64,000 bases of DNA from Martinezella lusitana (lineage in GTDB: Bacteria > Pseudomonadota > Alphaproteobacteria > Rhizobiales > Rhizobiaceae). Location: contig NZ_FMAF01000002.1 of the NCBI RefSeq assembly GCF_900094565.1, forward strand, positions 496,001-560,000, in the 5' to 3' direction. The notes beneath the pieces were generated by a model. It saw only the letters and a list, made by a program, of their open reading frames with translations. It made no database searches and was not told where the DNA came from. A program made the position numbers and the translations under genes. Each line of letters opens with the position of its first letter. The first letter of the stretch is position 1. Below are positions 11,604 to 20,525 of this stretch, in pieces.

Positions 11604-12749
11604 GTGTCCTTTTCCATTTCCGCCATCCCAGACATTCGTTTCGGCGACGGCGCCCTGTCCGACCTTCCCGCAGCAGTCAAATCCTTCGATAGCGTCGGAG
11701 CCGTTCTGCTTGTCATCGACGCTTTCCTGGCGCAGTCGGGCCTTGCCGGCAAGATCGGCGCTGAGCTCGCGGAAGCCGGTGTAAAGACGCAGGTCTTCTC
11801 GGACTTTTCCGGCGAGCCGAAACTCGCGCATCTGCAGGCCGCCATTCAGGTCGCTGAGGGCGCGGATATGGTGATCGGCATCGGCGGCGGCTCGGCGCTG
11901 GATATCGCCAAGATCGTCGCTTGCTGCGCAGCCTCCGGCAAGGACCCGATGCACTACGCACTGGCCGCCAACCCGCTGCCGAAGAACCCGCTGAAGAAGA
12001 TCATGGTGCCCACCACGGCCGGCACGGGTTCGGAGACCTCGGCAACGAACATCTTTGCCGGGCCGGAAGGCAAGAAGCTCTGGATCTGGGGTCCGGAGAC
12101 GAAGGCGGATCTCGTCATCCTCGATCCGGCGCTGACGAAGACGCTGCCGGCCAACCTGACGGCGTGGTGCGGCCTTGATGCCTTCATCCATGCTTTCGAG
12201 GCGGCGACGAACCGCAACACCCATCGCGGCGCCCAATTCTATGCGCATCAGGCGCTGCGGCTGATAACAGGCGCGTTGGAGACGGCGGTCAAGCAGCCGG
12301 ATGACATCGCCGCCCGTGGCGATGTGCTGCTCGGTTCCTGTTTTGCCGGCATCGCCATCGACAATTGCGGCACGGCGATCGCCCACAATGTCAGCCATGC
12401 TCTGGCGGGCCTGGCGCCGGTCCATCATGGTCTTGCGACCGCGCTCGGCTTCGAGGCGACGCTTGGCTGGCTGGTCGAAGCCGATACGCCAGAACTGAAT
12501 GCGGCGGCAAAGGCTTGCGGCGTGGCCAATGCCGCCGAACTGCCGGCCTTCGTCTCCGACTGGATGGATCGTTGCGGGATCACGCGGTCGCTGCCATCAG
12601 CCTTTAAGCCGTTCGATGCCACCGATCTTGCCCGCGAGATGCGCGCGCCGGAAAACCAGCCCATGCGGCGCTCGACCATCCGCGATGTGACGGATGCCGA
12701 CATCGATCATTTTGCGGCCGCCGTCATGGCGCTGCCGAAAGGAATCTGA
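11604..12749 (+). CDS. Iron-containing (group III) alcohol dehydrogenase
   Basis: This 381-residue NAD(P)-dependent oxidoreductase interconverts an alcohol and an aldehyde or ketone. Family signs are the dinucleotide loop GIGGGSALDIAKIVA, PTTAGTGSETSATNIF, and the metal ligands in WCGLDAFIHAFEA and HNVSHALAGLAPVHHG. I chose GTG at 11604 (VSFSISAIPD), preceded by AGGGGATCC; the frame is open from 11553. It leads an operon with an aldehyde dehydrogenase one base downstream, so its aldehyde product is probably oxidised there. Substrate unknown. Confidence 0.88.
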   Translation: MSFSISAIPDIRFGDGALSDLPAAVKSFDSVGAVLLVIDAFLAQSGLAGKIGAELAEAGVKTQVFSDFSGEPKLAHLQAAIQVAEGADMVIGIGGGSALDIAKIVACCAASGKDPMHYALAANPLPKNPLKKIMVPTTAGTGSETSATNIFAGPEGKKLWIWGPETKADLVILDPALTKTLPANLTAWCGLDAFIHAFEAATNRNTHRGAQFYAHQALRLITGALETAVKQPDDIAARGDVLLGSCFAGIAIDNCGTAIAHNVSHALAGLAPVHHGLATALGFEATLGWLVEADTPELNAAAKACGVANAAELPAFVSDWMDRCGITRSLPSAFKPFDATDLAREMRAPENQPMRRSTIRDVTDADIDHFAAAVMALPKGI

Positions 12750-12750
12750 G

Positions 12751-14250
12751 ATGACCAAGGAATACACACGCGATTATTGGGAAAATGTTCTCTCCAGCCT
12801 GAAGCTCGAGGGGCGCCACTTCATTGACGGCGCCTTTCGCGCTTCCTCTTCCGGCGAGACCTTCACCCGCATCCGCCCGATGGACGGCAAGCCCGGCGCG
12901 CAATTGGCGCGCGGCAATGCCGCCGATATCGACGCCGCCGTCACTTCCGCCCGCGCCGCCTTCGAAAGTGGTGTCTGGCGGAAGAAAGAGCCGCTGGAAA
13001 AGAAGAGGATCATGCTGAAATGGGCCGAGCTGATCCGTGCCCATGGCGATGAGCTTGCCATGCTGGAGACGCTTGACGTCGGCAAGCCCGTCATGGCGTC
13101 GCTTGGTGTCGACGTGCGTCTCTGCGCCGACGGTATCCAGTTCTACGGCGAGATGATCGACAAGATGTATGACGAGATCGCCCCGACAGGCCCGAATGCC
13201 CGCGCACTGGTGCGCAAGGTGCCGATTGGCGTGGTCGGCGCGATCACGCCCTGGAACTATCCGATGATCATCGATGCCTGGAAGCTCGGGCCGTCTATCG
13301 CTGCCGGGAATTCCGTGGTGCTGAAGCCGGCCGAGCAATCCTCGCTTTCGGCGATCCGCCTGGCCGAACTTGGCTTCGAGGCGGGCCTGCCTGCCGGCGT
13401 CCTCAACGTCGTGACCGGTTACGGCGAGGAGACGGGCAAGCCGCTGGCGCTGCACATGGATGTCGACATGATCGCGTTCACCGGCTCGACCGAGGTCGGC
13501 AAGCTGATCATGGGTTATGCGGCGCAATCGAACGTCAAGCGCGTGGCGCTGGAGCTCGGCGGCAAGTCGCCGCTCGTCGTCTTCGAGGATGCCGATCTCG
13601 ATGCGGCCGCGGTCGCTGCCGCCTGGGGTTGCTTCTACAATTCCGGCGAGACTTGCCATGCCTCGACGCGGCTGATCGTGCAGCGCTCGGTGCAGGACAA
13701 GTTGATCGAGAAGATCGAGGCGGTGACGCGCTCGGATATTGCGCTGAAGCACCCGCTCGATCCCGGCGCCCAGATCGGCGCGCTGATCGAGGAAGAGCAC
13801 ATGAACAAGGTGCTGGCGATGATTGCGGCCGGGGAGAAGGAAGGCGCGCGCCGCGCCTTCGGAGCCGAGCGTGTTCTGAGCGAGACCGGGGGATACTATG
13901 TCTCGCCGGGCGTCTTCGTCGACATGACCAATGACATGAGCCTGGCGCGGCAGGAGATCTTCGGGCCTGTGCTTGCCGCCATTCCCTTCGATACGGAAGA
14001 GGAAGCGCTGGGGATCGCCAACGATACGATCTACGGCCTCGCCGGCGCCGTCTTCACCAAGGATATGGATCGGGCGCATCGCCTTTCCGAAGCGATCCAT
14101 GCTGGCACGGTATGGATCAACACCTATGACATGTCGAACTTCGCCACACCTTTCGGCGGCTTCAAGCAGTCTGGTTTTGGGCGCGACCGCTCGGTGCATG
14201 CGATCGACAAATATTGCGACTACAAGACCATCTGGCAGCAATTCGGCTAA
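12751..14250 (+). CDS. NAD(P)-dependent aldehyde dehydrogenase
   Basis: This 499-residue ALDH-superfamily enzyme oxidises an aldehyde to its acid. It carries ITPWNYPM (substrate/cofactor pocket), LKPAEQSSL, FTGSTEVG, the general base in ELGGKSP, and the catalytic cysteine in NSGETCHASTR (about residue 299). It resembles PuuC and betaine-aldehyde dehydrogenases, but substrate cannot be assigned. The ATG lies 1 bp after the alcohol dehydrogenase stop, and the two are clearly cotranscribed. Confidence 0.9.
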   Translation: MTKEYTRDYWENVLSSLKLEGRHFIDGAFRASSSGETFTRIRPMDGKPGAQLARGNAADIDAAVTSARAAFESGVWRKKEPLEKKRIMLKWAELIRAHGDELAMLETLDVGKPVMASLGVDVRLCADGIQFYGEMIDKMYDEIAPTGPNARALVRKVPIGVVGAITPWNYPMIIDAWKLGPSIAAGNSVVLKPAEQSSLSAIRLAELGFEAGLPAGVLNVVTGYGEETGKPLALHMDVDMIAFTGSTEVGKLIMGYAAQSNVKRVALELGGKSPLVVFEDADLDAAAVAAAWGCFYNSGETCHASTRLIVQRSVQDKLIEKIEAVTRSDIALKHPLDPGAQIGALIEEEHMNKVLAMIAAGEKEGARRAFGAERVLSETGGYYVSPGVFVDMTNDMSLARQEIFGPVLAAIPFDTEEEALGIANDTIYGLAGAVFTKDMDRAHRLSEAIHAGTVWINTYDMSNFATPFGGFKQSGFGRDRSVHAIDKYCDYKTIWQQFG

Positions 14251-14326
14251 GACATAAAAATCAACATGGTCTCGAAAGCGGCTTCGGGCGTTTCGGGATC
14301 ATGCTCGGGGAGAGAGGGTAGCTACC

Positions 14327-15448
14327 GTGAGCAAGATCGTTTCCATAGAGATCACCCATCATCGCCTGCCGCTCGATCCGGCGTTCAAGGCGAGTTGGGA
14401 CGGCCGCCCGCGCCGGCACTTCGATGCGACCATCGTGCGCGTCAGGGATGACGAGGGCCGCGAAGGCATCGGCTCCGGCGATCTCATGAAGGGCTTCGAG
14501 GGCCATGAGGATCTGTTCATAGGGCAGGATCCCCGGCATCTCGAGCGTCACTACGAAGTGCTGTCGCATATCAACTTCCATTATGGCCGCTGCTGGCCGA
14601 TGGATCTGGCGCTGTGGGATCTTTCCGGCAAGGTCACCGGCGAGCCTGTCTGGCGCATGCTGGGCGGCCGCGCCAGCCGCGTGCGGCTCTATGCATCCTC
14701 CGGCGTGCTGCGCGAACCGTCAGCAATGGCCGATCAGGCCGAGCGCTACATCGAGGAAGGCTTTCCGGCGATGAAGGTGCGCTTCTCCTCGTCGGCAGGT
14801 GGCCGTGGCGGCTGGCGCGAAGACGTCAAGGCGCTGGAGGCGATCCGCGCCCGCGTCGGCGACAGGCTGGAGCTCATGGTCGATTGCAATCAGGGCTGGC
14901 GCATGCCCTGGGATACGACGCTCTCCTGGACGTTCAAGGATGCGTTGACGGTGGCGAGAGAACTGGAACGTCTCGGCGTCTACTGGATGGAAGAGCCGCT
15001 GCATCGGTCCGACCGCAAGGGCATGAAGGAGCTGAAGCAGGCGACATCGCTGCGCATCGCCGGCGGCGAGATGACGCGAGAGCTTTATGAGTTCCGCGAC
15101 ATCATCGAGGAGCGCGCCTTCGATGTCGTGCAGCCCGACGTCGCACTCGTTGGCGGCATCACCGGGTGCCGGCGGCTCGTCTATCAGGCGCGCGAGGCGG
15201 GCGTGCAGTTCACCCCGCATTCCTGGACGAACGGCATCGGCGTTCTCGCCAATGCGCATTTGAGCGCAGGGGTCGGCGATGTCGCCTGGCTCGAATATCC
15301 CTATGACAATCCGGAATGGAGCGAGGCGCGCCGCGACTATCCGATGGCATCGCCGTTGAAGCACGAAGCGGGCTGGCTGGATCTCGGGGAAGCGCCGGGT
15401 CTCGGCATCGTTCTCGATGAGGAGCGTCTGAAGGCGACGCGCGTCTGA
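14327..15448 (+). CDS. Mandelate racemase / muconate lactonizing (enolase superfamily) enzyme
   Basis: This 373-residue enzyme belongs to the enolase superfamily, which abstracts a proton alpha to a carboxylate. Visible metal ligands are Asp in MVDCNQGW, Glu in WMEEPL and Glu in AGGEM. PDVALVGGITG and the catalytic His in FTPHSWTNGIG suggest the mandelate-racemase subgroup, which includes sugar-acid dehydratases. GTG start at 14327 follows a strong GAGAGAGGG. With the upstream alcohol and aldehyde dehydrogenases it suggests breakdown of a polyol or sugar acid; the order of reactions is inference. Confidence 0.85.
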   Translation: MSKIVSIEITHHRLPLDPAFKASWDGRPRRHFDATIVRVRDDEGREGIGSGDLMKGFEGHEDLFIGQDPRHLERHYEVLSHINFHYGRCWPMDLALWDLSGKVTGEPVWRMLGGRASRVRLYASSGVLREPSAMADQAERYIEEGFPAMKVRFSSSAGGRGGWREDVKALEAIRARVGDRLELMVDCNQGWRMPWDTTLSWTFKDALTVARELERLGVYWMEEPLHRSDRKGMKELKQATSLRIAGGEMTRELYEFRDIIEERAFDVVQPDVALVGGITGCRRLVYQAREAGVQFTPHSWTNGIGVLANAHLSAGVGDVAWLEYPYDNPEWSEARRDYPMASPLKHEAGWLDLGEAPGLGIVLDEERLKATRV

Positions 15449-15476
15449 GGCGCTTCCGTTCCGCGATGATATTCTC

Positions 15477-15505
15477 CCCGACCCGTCACGCAGTGGCGGG
15501 TCGGG
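15477..15505. terminator. Hairpin between convergent genes
   Basis: CCCGACCCG (15477-15485) pairs perfectly with CGGGTCGGG (15497-15505), followed on the plus strand by CTCTGTTTTCT. It lies 28 bp past the enolase-family gene and overlaps the end of the convergent acyltransferase gene. Confidence 0.6.
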
Positions 15506-16697
15506 TGGCTCTGTTTTCTCGTGTCCGTGCCCAATCGATGACGGGGCGTTCCAGCAGCATATAGCTTAGCGTGCCGATGGCGAAGATGATGGCGGTTGCG
15601 ATCAGGCTTGAGACTATCCAACCGCCCAGCACGTCGTCCGAGCCTGAGCCGAAGGACGAGGGGAGGAGCTGTGGCATCAGCGTCAGGACGATATCCTGCC
15701 AGATGTAAACACCGAAGGAGACGGTGGCGACATAGCGGCTTAGGCGGTTGTCGAGCACCTTTGCCAGCAACAGCGATTGCGGCAGAGTGCAAAGAGCGAT
15801 GGCGACCGCCAGCGGAAGCAGCGGGAATTGATAGGGAATGCCGAGCCAGGCATAGCCTTCCCCCGGGCCGCCGATCGACTGCGGTAGCTGCCATGCGCCC
15901 ATAATGATCGCAAGCGCGCCTATGACATCGTATATTGTCGAACGGCGGGCGGGGACGATGGTCTGGATTCCGGCCGCCAGTGCGCCGATCGCAAATATTG
16001 CGAAGAAGCCGATGGGGTTGTAGCGCGGCATCCATTCCTTGGCGCCGCCCTGAAAGCCATATTGCCATCCCCGCCCGGCGCTGTCCGTTGGAAGATAGGT
16101 AACTATCAGCCAATGGCCGATCAGAGCGGCCGCGATGATGCCGATCCATAGCAGGCGACTGACGAGAGCGGAGCGCGCTCTGAGCTTCTCATTGAACAGC
16201 AGCAGGAAGCCAATCGGCAACAGGACATAGCAGGTCGTCTCGAAGGGGATCGACCACAATGGCCCGTCGCCCTGTACCGGGAAAAAGGTGCGCCAATGCC
16301 ATTGGCTCATCAGGAAAAAGCCGGCGACATAGCGGCTGACGAGCTCCGCATCGAGCGGAAAGCCATAGATCGTGAAGCTGATCAGGAAGCCGACCGTCAG
16401 GGCGACCCAGAAGCCCGGAAGGATGCGCGCGGCTCGGCGCATCGCGTAAATCTTCAGCGACGGCAGCGGCTGGGCTTTATCCAGAGCCAGCCAGAAGGGA
16501 CGTGCGAGAAGAAAGCCGCTAAGCACGAAGAAGACCGAGACGCCGTGATTGCCGAAACGAGCCAATATGAAGGTCAGATCCAGGCTCGGAGGGATCTTGT
16601 AGAAATTCATTCGAAGCACGAGATGGTGAACGAGGACCATCAGACATGCGACGGCGCGCATGAAATCCGCTCCTCCCAGGCGCGCGGTCTTATCCAT
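15486..16697 (-). CDS. Acyltransferase 3 family integral membrane protein
   Basis: This 403-residue protein has about ten hydrophobic segments. It begins with the family hallmark DFMRAVACLMVLVHHLVLRM, with the paired His needed for acyl transfer, and includes HGVSVFFVLSGFLLARPFW. Relatives (OafA, OpgC, NodX, ExoZ) O-acetylate or O-succinylate surface polysaccharides or glucans. No polysaccharide genes adjoin it, so the acceptor is unknown. Confidence 0.85.
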   Translation of the reverse strand: MDKTARLGGADFMRAVACLMVLVHHLVLRMNFYKIPPSLDLTFILARFGNHGVSVFFVLSGFLLARPFWLALDKAQPLPSLKIYAMRRAARILPGFWVALTVGFLISFTIYGFPLDAELVSRYVAGFFLMSQWHWRTFFPVQGDGPLWSIPFETTCYVLLPIGFLLLFNEKLRARSALVSRLLWIGIIAAALIGHWLIVTYLPTDSAGRGWQYGFQGGAKEWMPRYNPIGFFAIFAIGALAAGIQTIVPARRSTIYDVIGALAIIMGAWQLPQSIGGPGEGYAWLGIPYQFPLLPLAVAIALCTLPQSLLLAKVLDNRLSRYVATVSFGVYIWQDIVLTLMPQLLPSSFGSGSDDVLGGWIVSSLIATAIIFAIGTLSYMLLERPVIDWARTRENRATRPATA

Positions 16698-16804
16698 CAG
16701 CCTCCCCGCCGAAATCTTCTCCGTAGTGGGTTAAGCCATCGATGCGGTATCGGCAAGTATCGTCGCGATTATGCGCCAACTGTGTCTCGCTCCGGCGAGT
16801 GATA

Positions 16805-16841
16805 GACGTCCGGGTCCGTGGTGGAGGAGGGCCCGGACGTC
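16805..16841. other. Ten-base-pair hairpin downstream of the FMN reductase gene
   Basis: GACGTCCGGG (16805-16814) and CCCGGACGTC (16832-16841) form a perfect stem 60 bp after the FMN reductase stop. There is no T-run, so it may be a transcript-stabilising hairpin rather than an intrinsic terminator. Confidence 0.45.
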
Positions 16842-16901
16842 AAACCAGCCTTTCGCACCTGCCAGAAACGAAAGACCGGATTCGGATATTGCGCGTGATG
16901 A

Positions 16902-17477
16902 TCAGGCAGCGACCGAGCGATAGGGCCGGGTGACGCGGGCCGGTTTCAGGGCGGCATTCCACCAGTTCAGCCGCGCGATCAATCGAACCAGCGATTGACG
17001 CGCCTCGATCGGATTTTCGAGCGAGCCGTCCTCGGCAAACCTGCCCCAGGGGTTGGCGAAGCTCACGGTGTCGCGCACGGTCACGGCATGCAGTTCGGCA
17101 AAGACCAGCCGCAACTGCTCGACGGCGCGCAGGCCGCCGGAGATGCCGCCATAGGAAACGAAGGCGACGGGTTTGCCGTGCCATGGCTCGTAGACGAGAT
17201 CGAGCACGAATTTCAACGAGGCCGTGAAACTGTGATTGTATTCAGGCGTCACGACAATGAAGGCGTCCGCCCGCGAAAGCCGGGCGGAAAGCGCGGCGAC
17301 TCCAGCGTGCTCGCGCTCATGTTGGGACGGTAAATCGAATTCGAGGGGATCGATGATGTCGATCTCAATGAGGGGGTAGTGCACCAGTTCCCGGGCGACC
17401 CAATTGACCACCCGGTCACATAGGCGGCCCGGACGCGTGCTGCCATAAACGATCGCCAGCCGGGTTGATTCTGTCAT
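16902..17477 (-). CDS. NADPH-dependent FMN reductase family protein, probable SoxR target
   Basis: This 191-residue flavodoxin-like protein reduces flavins or quinones with NAD(P)H. It has the FMN phosphate loop YGSTRPGRLCDRV near the N-terminus, VTPEYNHSFTASLKFVLD (about 80-97) and VSYGGISGGLRAVEQLR. It is divergent from soxR. The shared gap holds a SoxR box inside a promoter that faces this gene, so it is probably induced by redox-cycling drugs or oxidised SoxR. Confidence 0.9.
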   Translation of the reverse strand: MTESTRLAIVYGSTRPGRLCDRVVNWVARELVHYPLIEIDIIDPLEFDLPSQHEREHAGVAALSARLSRADAFIVVTPEYNHSFTASLKFVLDLVYEPWHGKPVAFVSYGGISGGLRAVEQLRLVFAELHAVTVRDTVSFANPWGRFAEDGSLENPIEARQSLVRLIARLNWWNAALKPARVTRPYRSVAA

Positions 17478-17511
17478 GCCTTGCTCCTGCTTTACGCGGT
17501 TTGGAGCTCGG

Positions 17512-17542
17512 GTTATAAGACCTCAAGTAAAGTTGAGGTCAA
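17512..17542 (-). promoter_or_regulatory. SoxR box and 19-bp-spacer promoter of the FMN reductase gene
   Basis: The plus strand has a perfect dyad GACCTCAA-N6-TTGAGGTC (17519-17540), matching the known SoxR operator. Read on the minus strand it sits between TTGACC (-35, 17537-17542) and TATAAC (-10, 17512-17517). The spacer is exactly 19 bp, the overlong spacing that MerR-family activators such as SoxR correct by DNA distortion. Confidence 0.88.
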
Positions 17543-17551
17543 TAGCGTATC

Positions 17552-18016
17552 ATGGAAAAAATCGAGCCCAATCAATTTTCCAGACTGCTGACGGTCGGCG
17601 AGGTGGCGGCGCGGAGCGGCGTGGCGGTTTCGGCGCTGCATTTCTACGAGGCGAAGGGGCTGATCGAAAGCCATCGCAGCCGTGGCAACCAGCGCCGTTA
17701 TCCCCGCGAGGTGCTGCGCAGGGTCGCCGTCATCAAGGTGGCGCAGCGGGTCGGCATTCCCCTTGCCGACGTTCAGGCGGCGCTCGAGGCACTGCCGCAG
17801 GGGCGCACGCCGACGGCGGCCGATTGGAAAGCGCTTTCTGAACTATGGAAGAGTGATCTCGATGCACGGATCAGGCGCCTGCAAGGCCTGCGCGATCAGC
17901 TCGACGGCTGCATCGGTTGCGGCTGCCTCTCGCTGGAAAGCTGTCCGCTGCGAAATCCCTGGGACAGGCTTTCCGAAGAGGGGGCGGGCCCGCGCTTGCT
18001 CGACCCCGAAGATTGA
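17552..18016 (+). CDS. soxR: Redox-sensitive MerR-family activator SoxR
   Basis: SoxR senses redox-cycling compounds through a [2Fe-2S] cluster and activates overlong-spacer promoters. The 154-residue product has the MerR helix-turn-helix ([27 protein letters not shown], about 12-38), a dimerisation helix, and the four cluster cysteines C120-X2-C123-X-C125-X5-C131, identical in spacing to the family. It starts 11 bp past a SoxR box and is divergent from its probable target, an FMN reductase, not from soxS, as usual outside enterics. Confidence 0.97.
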   Translation: MEKIEPNQFSRLLTVGEVAARSGVAVSALHFYEAKGLIESHRSRGNQRRYPREVLRRVAVIKVAQRVGIPLADVQAALEALPQGRTPTAADWKALSELWKSDLDARIRRLQGLRDQLDGCIGCGCLSLESCPLRNPWDRLSEEGAGPRLLDPED

Positions 18017-18026
18017 GGCGAGAGCT

Positions 18027-19538
18027 TTATGCGTGGACTCGGCTCTCGGCGATGTAACCGTCAAGCGCCACGGCTTCTTCCTTCGAAAGGTAAAGGCCTT
18101 TCTTGGAGCGGCGCCAGAGAATATCAGCAGCCGTATAGGCCCATTCATGTTCCATCAGATAGCGCACCTCCGCCTCGTAGAGATCGCTTCCGAAGCAGCG
18201 GCCGAGATCGGCGATCGTCTTTGCGCCGGCGAGGATCATGCTGGCGCGGGTGCCGTAACGGCGCACCAGCCGGCGCGCATGCTGATCGGCAAGGAAGGGA
18301 TAGCGTGACTTCAGCTTGGCGACTTCTGCATCATAGCCGCGGGCCGGGAAGTCGCCGCCCGGCAGCGAGCTCTTGGCCGTCCATGGCGTGCCCTTGAGGC
18401 CGATGGCCTCGCCGATCTTCTCCAGCGCATGTTCGCTCAGACGGCGATAGGTGGTGAGCTTGCCGCCGAAGACGTTGAGCAATGGTGCCTGGCCTTCCTC
18501 GCCTTCGACCTTCAGCACGTAATCGCGCGTCGCCTCCTGCGCCTTCGAGGCGCCGTCGTCGTAAAGCGGGCGCACGGCCGAATAGGTCCAGACGATATCC
18601 TCTGCTCGTACCGGCTCCTTGAAATATTCGCTCGCGGCATTGCACAGATAAGTGGTTTCCTCGTCGCTGATCTTCACATCCTTCGGGTCGTCCTTGTAGT
18701 CGCGATCCGTGGTGCCGATCAGGGTGAAGTCCTGTTCGTAAGGAATGGCAAAGATGATGCGATTGTCCGGGTTCTGGAAGAAATAGGCGCGGGGATCGGA
18801 GAACTTCTTGCGCACGATTATGTGGCTGCCCTGAACCAGGCGAACATTGTGCACCTGGTTCTTGCCGAAGGCGTCGGACAGAACGTGATCGACCCAGGGG
18901 CCGGCGGCATTGACCAGCAGGCGCGACCGGAACAGACGCTTCTCGCCGGTGATCGTGTTTTCCGTTTCGATTGTCCAGACCGCGTCTTCACGGCGGGCGG
19001 AAATCACCTTCGTTCGCGGCATGATCGTGGCGCCGCGGTCTGCAGCGTCGCGGGCGTTCAGCACCACCATTCGGGCATCATCCACCCAGCCGTCGGAATA
19101 TTCGAAGGCCTTGGTGAAGAGCGCCTTCAGCGGTTTGCCGGCCGGGTCGGTCTTCATATCGAGCGTCGCCGTCGGCGGCAGCAGCTTTCGGCCGCCGAGA
19201 TGATCGTAGAGGAAAAGGCCGAGGCGAATGAGCCAGGCCGGACGGATGCCGCCTTTGTGATAGGGCAGGACGAAGCGCATCGGCCAGATGATGTGCGGCG
19301 CCATAGCCCAAAGCACTTCGCGCTCCATCAGGGATTCGCGCACGAGACGGAATTCGTAGTGCTCGAGATAACGCAGCCCGCCATGGATGAGCTTGGTGGC
19401 GCCGGACGATGTACCGGAGGCGAAATCGTTCATTTCGGCGAGGGCGACCTTGTAGCCGCGTCCGGTCGCGTCGCGGGCGATACCGCAACCATTGATGCCG
19501 CCGCCAATAACGAAAATGTCGTAGATCTGTTCGCTCAC
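18027..19538 (-). CDS. glpD: Aerobic glycerol-3-phosphate dehydrogenase
   Basis: GlpD is a membrane-associated flavoenzyme that oxidises glycerol-3-phosphate to dihydroxyacetone phosphate and passes electrons to ubiquinone. The 503-residue product has the FAD-binding GGGINGCGIARDATGRGYKV at the N-terminus, SGTSSGATKLIHGGLRYLE, and a C-terminal DAO domain. I chose GTG at 19538 (VSEQIYDIFVIGGG) because GGAGGGG precedes it; the frame is open to 19592. The upstream gene on this strand encodes a GlpR-like repressor. Confidence 0.95.
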   Translation of the reverse strand: MSEQIYDIFVIGGGINGCGIARDATGRGYKVALAEMNDFASGTSSGATKLIHGGLRYLEHYEFRLVRESLMEREVLWAMAPHIIWPMRFVLPYHKGGIRPAWLIRLGLFLYDHLGGRKLLPPTATLDMKTDPAGKPLKALFTKAFEYSDGWVDDARMVVLNARDAADRGATIMPRTKVISARREDAVWTIETENTITGEKRLFRSRLLVNAAGPWVDHVLSDAFGKNQVHNVRLVQGSHIIVRKKFSDPRAYFFQNPDNRIIFAIPYEQDFTLIGTTDRDYKDDPKDVKISDEETTYLCNAASEYFKEPVRAEDIVWTYSAVRPLYDDGASKAQEATRDYVLKVEGEEGQAPLLNVFGGKLTTYRRLSEHALEKIGEAIGLKGTPWTAKSSLPGGDFPARGYDAEVAKLKSRYPFLADQHARRLVRRYGTRASMILAGAKTIADLGRCFGSDLYEAEVRYLMEHEWAYTAADILWRRSKKGLYLSKEEAVALDGYIAESRVHA

Positions 19539-19584
19539 CCGCCCCTCCGCAAAGGTCAGCCCATCTCGTGAAGATGGAAATTCG

Positions 19585-19640
19585 AAAATCAATCCATCTA
19601 AAACGAAATAGATACGAATGTCAAACGAACGTTTTTTGAC
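19585..19640 (-). promoter_or_regulatory. Candidate GlpR operator region of glpD
   Basis: Upstream of glpD the minus strand carries repeated TTCGTTT/TTCGTAT/TTCGAAT units in AT-rich DNA. This resembles the TTCG-containing repeats bound by GlpR/DeoR repressors. No exact consensus was tested. Confidence 0.4.
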
Positions 19641-19654
19641 AGAAAGCGAGCCGG

Positions 19655-20428
19655 TCAGATCTGTCGGCGGGAGGTTTCCACGAGGCGAACGTCATGCTCC
19701 GCCGCGGTCGTCCGCACGGATTCGACGCGACATTCGTCGGTGACGAAAGTGTGCACTTGCGATAGATGCCCGATGCGCACCGGGGCGGTACGTTCGAACT
19801 TGGTGCTGTCGGCCACGAGAATGACATGCCGGGCATTGGCGATGATCGCCTGCGCCACTTTCACTTCGCGGAAATCGAAATCCAGAAGCGCGCCATCGCC
19901 ATCGATCGCCGAGGCGCCGATGACGGCGTAATCGACCTTGAACTGCTTAATGAAGTCGACGGCTGCCTCGCCGACGATCCCGCCATCGGAACCGCGCACG
20001 ACGCCGCCGGCAATGACGACCTCGATGGATGGGAATATCCGCAACTTATTGGCAACATTGATGTTATTGGTGATGACCATCAGCTCGTGATGGCCGAGCA
20101 GCGCCTCCCCGACGGCTTCCGTCGTCGTGCCGATATTGATGAAAAGCGAGCTGTTGTTCGGGATGAGGCCGGCGGCTGCGCGGCCGATCGCCTGTTTTTC
20201 GGGCGCGGCGATCGAGCGGCGCGCCTCATATTTCACATTCTCGGTTCCACCGGGAAAGATCGCGCCGCCATGCACGCGTGACAGCACGCGACCGTCGCAG
20301 AGATCGTTGAGGTCCTTGCGGATGGTTTGCGGCGTCACCGAAAAGCGTAGCGCCAGTTCCTCCACCTGCACGCGCCCCTCCGCCTTGGCGATGTCGAGTA
20401 TCTCCGTCTGGCGTCCGGATAGAAACAT
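19655..20428 (-). CDS. glpR: DeoR family repressor, GlpR-like
   Basis: This 257-residue regulator has the DeoR helix-turn-helix (VQVEELALRFSVTPQTIRKDLNDLCDGRVLSRVHGGA, about 20-56) and a C-terminal phosphosugar-sensing domain with NIGTTTEAVGEALL and VADSTKFERTAPVRIG. Its position directly upstream of glpD, 116 bp away on the same strand, suggests it represses glycerol-3-phosphate use and senses that metabolite. glpF and glpK are not in the window. Confidence 0.88.
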   Translation of the reverse strand: MFLSGRQTEILDIAKAEGRVQVEELALRFSVTPQTIRKDLNDLCDGRVLSRVHGGAIFPGGTENVKYEARRSIAAPEKQAIGRAAAGLIPNNSSLFINIGTTTEAVGEALLGHHELMVITNNINVANKLRIFPSIEVVIAGGVVRGSDGGIVGEAAVDFIKQFKVDYAVIGASAIDGDGALLDFDFREVKVAQAIIANARHVILVADSTKFERTAPVRIGHLSQVHTFVTDECRVESVRTTAAEHDVRLVETSRRQI

Positions 20429-20460
20429 GATCTTCGCTCCCTTTCTTTCGTTTTTTTGTC

Positions 20461-20470
20461 ATCATATGAT
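20461..20470. promoter_or_regulatory. Palindrome between glpR and the short-chain dehydrogenase gene
   Basis: ATCATATGAT is a perfect 10-bp palindrome in the 97-bp divergent gap. It could be an autoregulatory operator, but there is no independent support. Confidence 0.25.
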
Positions 20471-20525
20471 AAAGTGAAAATTCCGCAATTACCGACGCGC
20501 GGATTGTGTGACTGGGGAGATCGTC

